A DNA stretch of 64,000 bases from Sparassis latifolia (lineage: Eukaryota; Basidiomycota; Agaricomycetes; Polyporales; Sparassidaceae), in NCBI GenBank assembly GCA_018466975.1, contig CM031555.1, positions 992,001 to 1,056,000 of the forward strand, given 5' to 3'. The position numbers were made by a program, and so were the translations under genes. Under the pieces are notes generated by a model. It ran no database searches. It worked only from the letters and a program-made list of their open reading frames with translations, and was not told where the DNA came from. Below, piece by piece: positions 51,000 through 61,083 of this stretch. Position 1 is the first letter of the stretch. Every line of letters begins with the position of its first letter.

Positions 51000-53735
51000 G
51001 GTCGACGTGGCCGACGACGAGGAAGGCGGGAGAGCCGACGAGGGACGGGGAGAGGGAAAGATGTGGATGTGTAAGAGGGAAAGAGTGGAGGACACTTATG
51101 GCGCGCATCGCTCGGCAGAGATCTGAGATGCTCGGACCGGCACAGAATCGTCACTGGTCTCCCGTCAGACAGCGCCGGTCTCCCCGACTCCGTCCAACTC
51201 CGCCCGTCGACTCCGACCAACTCGCCCCCGACTCCCTCCTGCTCCTCTTCGACGACAACGTGCCCTCGTCCCAGTCCGCCTGCCCCCGACGCCTCCTCCG
51301 CCCCTCTTGCTCGGCCGCTGCCGCCGAACGCTCTCGTCGCCCGTCCCCCACGGCGCCGCTCCACCGTTTCTACTAAGCCTCGCTCGCTAATCCTCGCCCA
51401 GCCTCTCCTACCCCCCCTATTCCATTCTCGTCTTCTCGGGGCCTCTTTCGACGCCGCACCTCGTTGTCATGCCAGATAGTCTCTGTCCTCATGCTTGCGC
51501 TGCATATGCTTCCATCCTCCCCAAAACTTTATTGCTCTGCCAAGATGCCGCGCCGTTCCGACCAATCGGCTACCGTCGGAGTTTCTGGAGCCGACGCCGG
51601 CTCGGGGCGCCTTGCCTGATATGGTCATATCCCGAATCCTCGCGCCCAACGCGCGCCTGTCTCCGTTGGCGCCTTTCCGACATCTGCCAAGCTGTTCTCA
51701 ATCCATCCGCTGTGCTGCCTTTTAAGCCTCCAGCCCAAGCCCATTACTCCGTCTTGGCTGGGACCCATCACTCCGGCCGTCGCACCACAGCCGTAGCCGT
51801 GCCTTCACACGCGCTGTAAACTTACACCGGGTTACTTACACCGACGCTGTGGACTTCGGCAGCTCCACCAAGCTGCTGCTGCTAATTTTTCTGCGCGCCG
51901 CTTTCTACATGTGATCCACCAAACTGCCGTCGCCTTGGCTAGTGCTCCAGCCTGCGCCGGCACCCACTTGGCTGCGCAACTGCGTATATGCGCAGAATTA
52001 TCAATCGGACGATGGTGCTGTCGCGAGCGCACAGTAATCCACCCTCTCAGGCTCTGGTCCGCTCAAAGACCGCGAAATTCACCTGCAGGCCTCGTTCCGC
52101 CACTGCTTCTCTATTGCTATTAGACTCTATCATCTCGCTTTTGCCTTGGCGCTGCTTCGCAGCGCGTTCAGCTGAGAAATTACCGTTCAAAATTCCTCTG
52201 CCACAACGCTGGGCGCTTGTTCTCAGCTTGCTTGCGTCATGGGCCGCACTCGGGTCCGTTCTCGGAGGTCTGCCGCCCGGACTGTGCCCCTGTGGTCATC
52301 GATAGCTGCTGCGCCCGTGCCGCCGGCCATTGTTCGATCCTCGTCAGGACAGTCAGCACGAACGCAGATCCGGTGTCATATCCCCATCGTCATCTCCGTC
52401 TTCTTCGCCCCAGGTCACGTGCCGGTAAAACGCCTATCGAAGCAGGAGGACCACCAAGTCACCGTTTCGGAGCTCGTGGCTTTCGATGGTGTATGCGTTG
52501 TGATGGGCCTGTGTCAGTGATCTGCTTCTCTTGACCGCGGTGCGGATGCGGAGACTATGCTCGGACGTGTGCTCTCCTGCCTGCTTCGAAGGCTTCGCGA
52601 ACGCCTTACTCGTTTGCTACCTCTTGGCACTGTGCAATGGGGGCGCGCACGAGCATTCGATCGATTCCTGCAGTATCTGTAGCTGCGTGTCGACCAGCTC
52701 GTGTCCTCGGCTGCGATGCTCGCCAGTGCGCAGATCCCGGCAGCACCTTGGTCGTCTGCAGGTGCATTGCTGCCAGCCTGCTAGTCGCGAAACGCGCGCA
52801 ACGACTACCTGCTGTATTCGGATAATCTGCGGGCGCGTCGTTGCAGTCGTGGCACGCCACTTGGTTCTTCTTCGCTCCACCACTCGCTGCACTAGTACTG
52901 CGGTTCTGTTCCCGCGCCGCCTTCTGGCCAAGAACATATCGCGTGTACCCGCTGGCCCTGAGCGTCAGGTATTCGCAGAAGTGTATCAATGTCTATCCTC
53001 GGTCCGCCGCTGTCGGCGCGGCTGCTTCTGCAATACACTCTCGGTCCTCGGAATGCTGAGGCAGAACCTCGTTCTGAATCGGACGTTCTCGGGCCATGAA
53101 GGCGTGCTTACGCTGGGGCGCTTATGTTCGTATCCGATATGTGTTTCTGTGGAGGCCTTTGCATCTGGATCACCCGCGATACTCGTCCGTCAGCCACTAC
53201 TCACTGCGATGGTCTTGTTCGTGCCAATTATATTCAATCTTCCGATCAGACATGTGCCGTGGGATGCACGGTACACGTGCGCACGATTGGAGGCTTTCCT
53301 GAATCGTACGGCCCGCGGGGACTTGATTGTCCGGAGCAAGAGGGCTTGACGCGACGATACTGCAAGCGCGGTGCATATTCGCACCTGTTTATGGATTGGA
53401 CACCGGCTCGACGGTGGACAAATGCGTATTTTGTTTCTGCACGTTGATCCTCCCGAACAGCGCTTGGCGTGCATCTCAGGTGAGCCGCTCTGGTTGCGGC
53501 TGACTGCTACTTACCGGTGGGGAGGGATGGACTTAAAGTGATGATGCGCGCAGTGCAAGGATCACACAGCGGCGCGTCTGCATGAGAACATCGTGCCTGC
53601 TGGGGTGGTATAAGTATAGCTTCTTGTCCATGGGGCGCCTATTGGCGCCCAGTAGCCGCCGCGTCGAAAACGGATTTGATGCTGAGGATGCAATTGACTT
53701 CAATCCCTTCTCGGCAGCACACCCGTTTTCAACAC
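51000..53735. other. Gene-poor GC-rich stretch
   Basis: No convincing gene. The part next to the kinase (51000-51370) is probably its 5' leader and promoter; a minus-strand frame runs from 51095 into the first exon. The plus-strand frame 52531-53349 (272 codons) is Cys/Arg-rich without domain or splice support and looks like chance openness in GC-rich DNA. A perfect 7-bp hairpin, GGGCGCC-TATT-GGCGCCC, lies at 53633-53650. Confidence 0.5.
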
Positions 53736-53743
53736 GGCGTCCG
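53736..53743. repeat. Left target-site duplication of the MITE
   Basis: GGCGTCCG directly left of the element, identical to 54066-54073. Confidence 0.8.
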
Positions 53744-54065
53744 AGGACCCCGGATTATAGGTGGGGAACCCTGAGTGCCATCCGGACAAATTTTGGGCGA
53801 AATCCACGCACAACCCTGATATAATCCAGACAGTTCGGGAGAAATTTTTTGAAAAGCCTGGTGCTGGTAGACATTTTGGCCCCATAGAGCCCTCGGCGAG
53901 CGCCAAAATGGCACTTTCAGGAGCCTGATGCCACCATCCAGACAAGATTTGGGGGGAAATTGGCACTTCACCCTGATTTCATCCAGACACAAAGGTCGAT
54001 TTTCGGGTTTCGGCGCTTAGACATTTTTGGGCTCGCCGGATCAGGGTTGTATAATCCGGGGTCCT
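53744..54065. mobile_element. hAT-like MITE with 16-bp TIRs and 8-bp target-site duplication
   Basis: The left end AGGACCCCGGATTATA (53744-53759) is a perfect inverted copy of the right end TATAATCCGGGGTCCT (54050-54065). Identical 8-bp direct repeats GGCGTCCG flank it at 53736-53743 and 54066-54073. The 322-bp element has no coding capacity. Inside, two imperfect direct copies of a ~52-bp block starting ATCC-GACAA and ending ATCCAGACA occur at 53780-53831 and 53936-53988. Each is followed by a TAGACATTTT motif. An 8-bp duplication is usual for hAT transposons, so this is probably a non-autonomous element moved by a hAT transposase encoded elsewhere. The exact TIR and duplication suggest a fairly recent insertion. 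Confidence 0.85.
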
Positions 54066-54073
54066 GGCGTCCG
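54066..54073. repeat. Right target-site duplication of the MITE
   Basis: GGCGTCCG directly right of the element, identical to 53736-53743. Confidence 0.8.
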
Positions 54074-55683
54074 GGAATCCAGGTAGTGTCTTGAGATTCA
54101 GGTAGAAGAGATCGCTGGGCGTGATTGGCCGTTTACTCTTCCTGGTTACAGACTGGCTGAGAAGTCTGTCTATGTGGTCATATTTCTTGCTGTATAATGG
54201 GTATCAGGAATACAACAACGTTGATTTCCTCACACGCAGTACGTTACGTGTGCACATTTTTGATGCAATTTTGAGCCTGTGTTCTGACAAAGCTGCGCAA
54301 TCGACTTTTCCCGTGCCTATTTCACCAGTAACAGATCGGATACCATGTACAACCAGGAGAAAACACCCACTCTTGGGCCGCCGGCATACAAGTACGAGTG
54401 GTGATGGGGACAACTACTCGCGAAGAGCGAAGGACACGTGGGTTGGCATGTCTCACAAAATCTCTGGTGACCGGGGTTTGAACCTGCTGAAGGACGGTGC
54501 TTGGAAGTAAGTATGGCTGGAGATGAGCGTGATTATTTACCTTTCGTGCTGTAGGATTTGGATTCAAACTTAGCACGAGACAGTCATGACACAATCTCTG
54601 AGCCATTTATTTGCTTACTCGCATGTTCGTTCCCTGCTTTACCGGGACAGAAGGAGCGTGTATTATCGAGTGCGGAATGGTTGCCTTGTCTACAAAGAGG
54701 ACTACCATCTCTATGCCGGCGCCTTAGAGGAGCGGCCTGTCCACATCGCAGAAGCAATTTCGATCTGTCGCGCGCGCACGCCGTCGGAAAAATATTCAAC
54801 GAAGGAGGACGAGTGCTTGCGAGTCACCAAACCACTGAACGAATGGTTGTTGTCTAGTCTGCCTAAGTCTGCCTATAGACTAGAGTGTTTGCCTTGTGAG
54901 CCTCTAATTCGCCATCACGGGCGCCGTGATCACAGCTGTGGCGGATAATATAGCAAGTGGACAAAAAGAGATTCGAATAACTCACAAAAATATGATATTC
55001 AAGATGGCATTTCCTCTGACGGTTGCCAGGCAGCTGTATATACCACGGAGAAAATGATACATTGAGAGATGCACTTATCGGGCGGGAGGTGCTAGTCTGA
55101 GATTTTGGCCTCCAGAGAAAGGACAGAATAATGATCATCAATGTCGCCGCCATTCTCTTACCATGGACTGTAACAGTGTGCCACACCTGACGCACCTCGT
55201 CTGAGATCAGGACGCGCGAACGCGTTGCAGTCTTCGACCGGAGTCGCAGTCCGGTATTTTGGCGGTTATCATATCCAGAGAGCCGGAGCACGCCGGCGCG
55301 TCATAGCTTCGGAAAAGGCAGGAAGTTACGCAGACACGGTCGCCGATATGACCACGGTAAACCCGACTGTGGCCGACAGCACGAAATATCGCGGGAAGGG
55401 GCGCTTATGGTTCGCAGTCCGAGGCTGGTAAACTCAAAAATTAGCGGAAGGATGGTATTGAAATTGAAGATAGCGCAGGTAATAGGTTGCATAGTTTGAT
55501 GGAATATGCTCCACGAGAGGAACAAAATAAGAGGGAAAAGAGGTGAGCAAAAACATAGACCGTGGCTCTCACCGCAAAGCATGCCCCATAAAATCGGACA
55601 CTGTATCGTCAATATACAGGGATATTATGAGGCTCGCAAATATGACACCCCTTGCATTTAGCATAGTAGAGGCGGCTAGCAGC
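54074..55683. other. Gene-poor stretch between the MITE and PRP28
   Basis: No exon chain closed on either strand. Plus-strand frames at 54121-54510 and 54586-54948 and minus-strand frames near 54863-55612 have no recognised domain. A GGTTCAAACCC-like B-box on the minus strand near 54470-54485 was tested as a tRNA, but no T-stem or upstream anticodon arm fits. The right part carries the 3' end of PRP28. Confidence 0.45.
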
Positions 55684-58595
55684 TCAGTCCTGGTCATCCA
55701 CATCCCTCTTCCTCTTCATTTCCTTGGACACCTTGTGCTGCGCTGCCTCGTGTTTTGCAAGTTCGATCGGCACCTTCGACACGGGACTCTTCGAAATTTC
55801 TGTGAAGAAAAGATGCGTTATCAGTGCATTGGTCAAATGGCGGAAGCACATGATAGATGTGCCGTACCTTGCTTGAGATCGTACCTGCCGAAAAAAAGAT
55901 CAGCATGAGATGGTGAAAGAGATAACGACATTGACGGTGAAATAGATATGTGTTGATACCATTGCGAAGGTGACACGATAAAGTGCAAAAAAAAATCAAG
56001 AACGCACATCACTTCGTCGTCATCGTTCGTCAGGAATGTGATAGAGGTTCCCTGTTTGCCCGCACGACCAGTACGACCTAAAAACGAAGCTACATTCAAT
56101 GGCGTGCCTGCAAACTGAGATTTAAATGACAAACCGATACGGTGGACATACGCCTCGATGGTATTGGCCATCTGGTAGTTAACTACTAGACTGACATCCT
56201 GCACATCGATACCACGTCCAGCAAGGTCGGTCGCAACCAGAATGTCCGAGTCGCCGGATCGCAAAGATTGGAGGGCCGCCTCTCGCTGTTCCTGGTTCTT
56301 GCCTGAGTGCAGTGTCGCTGCGCTCCACTGACAAGCAATTAGGGTCAATGAACCCGAACAAGTGGTCACAGAAAATGATACGTACACCAGCACGTTGGAG
56401 GTCTTTGGCGACCATATCCGCAGTTTTCTTCTGATTGACAAAGACGATGATGGGCGCAGCATACACGCCACTGTTGAGAATTTCCAGCATCTTGTGCCTA
56501 GGCGTCTTTCGTCAGCTTGAATGAGAAGTCAAATCTTCGCACTCACTTCTTCTTTTCGTCTCCATTGACGAACTCGACCCTCTGGTCGACGGTGTCGACG
56601 GCCCTTCCTGCTTCGCCAATGGTGATAATTGCAGGCTTTTTCAGATACCGCTTCGTCAGACGCTCGACGGGAGGAGGCATTGTTGCCGAGAAAAGTGTCG
56701 TCACTCTGTTCCGGCCCTTCTTGATCATTGTCTCTCCATCCACATCCATTTGCTCGCCTTGGTCCTCCCCTTCCATTGTGTCACTCGGCAACTTGTCTAG
56801 GATGAATGTGAGGTCGACCTCGAACCCCAGATTGACCATCCGGTCGGCTTCGTCCATGACGACATACCGACACTGCGACAAGACGATGACATGTCTCTCA
56901 ATAACATCCTTGAGACGACCAGGGGTAGCGATGATAATCTCAGCACCGGATCGCAAGTTGAATTGTTGCTCTTCTACAGCGCGCTACGAAGTAACGTGTT
57001 AACGAGGTGGTACAATCACGATGTGCGAGAAACAAGACGCACCCCTCCAACGATGGACACACAAGTGAATCCCAAGGGACCTGCAAATCTCTTCGCTTCT
57101 GACTCAATTTGCTGGGCCAATTCACGGGTGGGTGCAAGAATGAGGGAATAAGGACCCAAATGTCGATTTTCGTCCGTAAACGGGGGTAGTTTTGAGATGA
57201 ATGCCAACATGGGGATGACAAATGCAGCCGTCTTTCCGGAACCTGTTCGAATACTCATGCCAAAGTGAACTTTGAGAGCCTGTCGAAAACATACATACCA
57301 GTTTCAGCAATACCGATAATGTCGCGGTTCTGTAGACCAATGGGAATAGCTTGACGCTGAATAGGCGAAGGATCCTTGTACCCGATCTTCTCGACAATGT
57401 CGAGAATCTGCTCTGGGATGTCTGACTCGGCCCATGAGCGGATTGGATGTGGTATCTGTCCACCTGGCGAAGTTTCATAAGCAAAGGACAACACCGATAC
57501 CGCAGATAGAGCCTACCTCTTGCGGCGATGCTGAAGTCTTCTCGGAAGATACGCCAGTCCCGTTCCTTCATCTCATCCAAAGCTTTTTCAGTCCAGTGTC
57601 TCTCATCTAGACCGGCCTTCAGAGCCTTTCTTCGCTCAAGTGGATCTACAAGCTGCATCCCTTCACCGCCATTCTTCTGGCTGTTGTGCGGTACACCACC
57701 TCCATCGTCCATTCCAGCAATGTGTCCTCGTCCGAACATGATTTGCGCGCCCTGTCGTTGGCTCCCTACGGCTGAGGGTGTCTCCGCAGAGTATGTGTCA
57801 TCTTGCTCGTCCCAGTCGAAGACGAACTTGCGATCGTTCATCTTACGAATCTTGCGCTTCTTCTTGTCGACACCAAGGTACCGTGAACGAATGGCAGTAA
57901 GATCGCTGTCGGTCATTGGAGGGGCATAAGTGTCGTCTGAGGAAGCCGTTGCTGAAGACCTTTGAGTTGTTTCGTTGGATGAAGGTCCTAATGGCACAGG
58001 CGGCGGAGGCATGGACGAAGAAGCAGATGAGCCGCCAGTCGCAGGGCCCGTTGGCGGTGCCTTTGCACGGTCAGCTCTGGGACCAGTAGGGACACCCTGG
58101 TAGGAGCCTCCTCGTCGGTCATCATACGGACGCCTGTCTCGATTGTCACGGTTATCGCGACGTCCATACCGTTCTCTATCCCTGTCCCGGTCGTGGTCTC
58201 TGTCGTATCTGTCATCATCTGTAAATAAGGAAGTCGTTACGATGGGTGCAACCGCGGGATGAGATACAACGGACTGACATCGACCGCCGCCCCCGTACCT
58301 AGAAGCGCGTTCTCGCTCTCTCTCCCGCTGCCGAATCTCCTCCGCCTCCATCTCTAGTATTGCCCTATCCTGTTTCGCTCTCTCCTCCTTTTCACGCTGA
58401 TCTTTGATCTCTTGAGCACGCTTGTCAATTGCAAGCTGGGCACGCTGCTCTTTAGTGAGGAACTTGGGCTAGACGCGCTTACTGAGCAAATGCAGACCGA
58501 GGAGGTAAGTATCCACACACCTTTGAGGACGCCTCTTTCTCCGCCTTCTGTTTCTGCAGCAACGATTCAATAGACAGAGGCTGAGTCGCAGCCAT
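55684..58595 (-). CDS. PRP28: Pre-mRNA-splicing DEAD-box ATPase PRP28
   Basis: Eleven exons join in phase to about 758 residues: 55684-55799, 55868-55884, 56008-56077, 56135-56327, 56386-56497, 56547-56983, 57043-57242, 57299-57463, 57517-58218, 58279-58468, 58521-58595. The N terminus is charged (RE/RD-rich), followed by [11 protein letters not shown] and the Prp28 neck. Helicase motifs are complete: Q motif [58 protein letters not shown] and HRIGRTGRAG. Prp28 swaps U1 for U6 at the 5' splice site during spliceosome assembly. The 60-nt intron 58219-58278 is in frame and easily missed; its donor is GTCAGT. Exon 55868-55884 is 17 nt and is preceded by a 123-nt intron, the longest in the gene. 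Confidence 0.95.
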
Positions 58596-58810
58596 GATAA
58601 TGGAGGTGCACTGGCAGTGCAGGTCGAATTTGGGTCGAATTGCAGCTTGGATGATGCTGCAGGTGACAGCCACGTGCTTGCTGCCATGTTTTCCCGACAA
58701 CTTGTCCTGGTCCAGTGCTCAATAATCGACGGCCCCGCGTTCAGGCTTCGTGTGCGGCCACTCAGCACTCAAGTCTTGTTCACGACGGCTTAGACTCATC
58801 TGCAAGACAC

Positions 58811-59522
58811 ATGCAATCCTTTACTTCAAAAATGGGGCATTTGGAAGATTTCCGTATGTTTTCTCCGCGCCCCGAGACTCCAGAACCGGAATCGCGGCAG
58901 GGACGCAGAAACGGCGCTTCAGGTGTGCAGCTTCTGGACGATGATGGAGGAATATCCCAGCAGGTCTGTCGCGTTCTTACATGCGCATAATCCTAGGCTG
59001 AGTTCATACTATCCTAGTTGGAGTTATGCTTGAAACATATTTTTGCAAAGTACTGCACTCCACCACCTCCACCCCCTACGCCCACAAACAAGCGAATAGA
59101 GCTACTCATTCCTCCTGAGGGCGCGTATCTCTCCCCTCAAGGTTTGGATGCTTGGGCCCGGGATACGAATGGTGCTCCGTTTGACGACGCAACAAAGGAA
59201 GAGTTGACGGAGTTTCTGGACGTCACGGATGAGGGTTGTCTAACGTGAGTTTTCGTTGCAGTATATTTACCGTTTGAGTTGCCAAGGCAATTGCATATGC
59301 GACTTCCGAGTGCTGATTGACGCTCAGGTTGAAGGGCTTCATGCAAGTATATCAGTTGCAGACGGAGGCCGACGAGGAGGAAACTTGGAGGGACTTGGTG
59401 AGTTCTTTGAACACACAAATAAACCTTAAAGCCTAAAGCTTGATGGCGTGCTGTCACAGTCGGCTCACGGTTTTGATCGAACATTGAGGCTTGTAGCCAC
59501 CCGGCGAGAAGAGATGGACTGA
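58811..59522 (+). CDS. Small EF-hand-like protein, function unknown
   Basis: Four exons (58811-58963, 59018-59244, 59328-59397, 59460-59522) join in phase to about 170 residues. Residues ~53-115 contain ELCLKHIFAKYCTPPPPPPT and SPQGLDAWARDTNGAPFDDA. The segment EFLDVTDEGCLTLKGFMQVY resembles the degenerate EF-hand of Miro-type proteins. The end is QTEADEEETWRDLSAHGFDR. Whether it binds calcium is doubtful because the acidic loop is incomplete. I know of no assigned function. It stands divergently from PRP28 with 215 bp between starts. A start at 58832 (MGHLEDF) is also possible. Confidence 0.75.
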
Positions 59523-59955
59523 GAGAGCACTATCTCATTGTAAGTGTGCAGCAATTGCAGTGAACGTGGCTAAATCGCGCTTGCAATAGCGAAACATTCT
59601 AGTGACAGAATGTGCACGCACACATTGGACTCTCATCGTGGGACCGCACATCATACCCTTTACCGTCACTGATAGTCATATACCTGAGCAGCAAAGGTCG
59701 ATGGACTTTTTGATTTGACTCAGTCTGTCGTGCACCCTCTCTGCCTACCGGCCATCGATGTTACTGACCATGCCATGTCATGTACGAAGATTATAGTTAT
59801 TTCATGTACAAGAACAGTTCGTGGAGACAGTCACTGTCGTCGGCCGGCGAATGGCAAGTACTAATATCCCACCTTGCTCGTTACACGACATCACAGATTT
59901 TTTACGCCGTGGTAATACGTCGCGCGTGTGGAGCTACCAGGTGCCAAGTGCAACA
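59523..59955. other. Intergenic between convergent genes
   Basis: About 430 bp between the EF-hand-like gene (+) and the methyltransferase-like gene (-). Probably 3' untranslated regions of both. A plus-strand frame at 59821-60060 overlaps the methyltransferase C terminus and looks like a shadow. Confidence 0.5.
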
Positions 59956-60887
59956 CTAGCAGCTATTAGTGCTCCGATTGAGCGTCAATTTCCATATCTC
60001 TATACCCTCCCATTCTTCTTTACTCCATTTCACTCCGCCTTTCTCCATAGCCTTTACTAGTTTCCTGTGTGCAACACGTTCTATCGTGAAGTTCCAAACG
60101 TGTTTTGCGTCATACAGAGCTTGATCGATCACAGAAGAATCGCGGCGTTCAATACAGAGATAGACCGGGGGCGAACGATAGGGAGAGAAAGTGCACGAGA
60201 GCGCGCTGAGAGCGTGGAGAGCACGCAAAAGGGGTGACACAAGGTCTGGGGTATAGAGGGTATCGGAAGATATGATGAGATCGAAGGGCGGCCCAGGACG
60301 AACGCTATCCTCATTCTGTGCTCCACGAGGAAGGGATGGAGATGCAATGACGCGTTCATCGTCCCAGACCCATTGGTCCGGTGACACCGTCCAGTCCAGG
60401 ACACGCACATGGATAGAGCCACTGTCTGGTGAAAAATTTCCAACGTTGCGTGCGACATTCGCCATGAGGACGGAGTCTACGACATCAGGCAAATCGGTAG
60501 ACCATACATCCCAGCCGATGGCACTCAGAGCAAGCCTGCAACAACGAGAAAGGTTGTGGTCGAGAACAGTCGATGGAGGGTGGTTCTGATAAAAACATAT
60601 TCCACGCTCATAAAAGCAGAGACGCACGCGGATAGTCCTACTCCGCTTCCAAGTTCTATAGCTCTCAAGCGCCGCTGTCCCGCAACTATAGGGCGAGAGG
60701 ATTTGTTCTTGAGGGCATCATCCAGATACAAGGACAAGGCTTGCGCGCCTAGCCAGAGCGCGGTACCGTTTGTCGCGCCGTTGTCACTCTGGGCGAGATC
60801 AAAGAAAAGATGTCGAAAAGGATAACGTAGGAGAGGGAGATGTTTTGTGTGGTGGGCGGGCAGAACGTGCGGATGATTTGAGAGCAT
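59956..60887 (-). CDS. Seven-beta-strand protein-lysine methyltransferase-like (methyltransferase family 16)
   Basis: Two exons (59956-60535, 60628-60887) join through GSGVGLSA/LALSAIGWDV to about 279 residues. SDNGATNGTALWLGAQALSL precedes the SAM-binding motif I (LRAIELGSGVGLS). Post-motif STDLPDVVDSVLMANVARN follows, then DWTVSPDQW and motif IV FDLIISSDTLY. This order is typical of METTL21/EFM-type lysine methyltransferases. The substrate is not shown; translation factors are the commonest targets of this family. The intron 60536-60627 is 92 nt. Start 60887 (MLSNHPHVLP) was chosen; an in-frame ATG at 60956 would add 23 residues. It stands divergently from the RhoGEF gene, 196 bp away. Confidence 0.82.
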
Positions 60888-61083
60888 ACGTACGGTAGAT
60901 GGGTGTTCAGAAGCAAACCTGCCACGAGGCGGGCGCAGCGCTACAAAGCAGTTCATACACCCTTCGCGTTGCACCGTCGGCGTTGCTTCCACGTTTCTTC
61001 TTCTCCGCAGCTCTCCCAACCTGTATTAATTCGCCAGTCCTGGATCATCGCTAGACGTTGCAGCCGTCGTTCACCATCAGCCC

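Noticed and set aside
50765..51376. 203-codon plus-strand open frame
   Set aside because: It is the antisense shadow of the Ser/Pro-rich kinase N terminus and leader.
52531..53349. 272-codon plus-strand open frame
   Set aside because: Cys/Arg-rich composition, no domain, no splice partners, and open frames on both strands of the same GC-rich DNA; it looks like chance.
54465..54495. Minus-strand GGTTCAAACCC resembling a tRNA B-box
   Set aside because: The flanking bases do not form a five-pair T stem, and no anticodon or D arm lies upstream.
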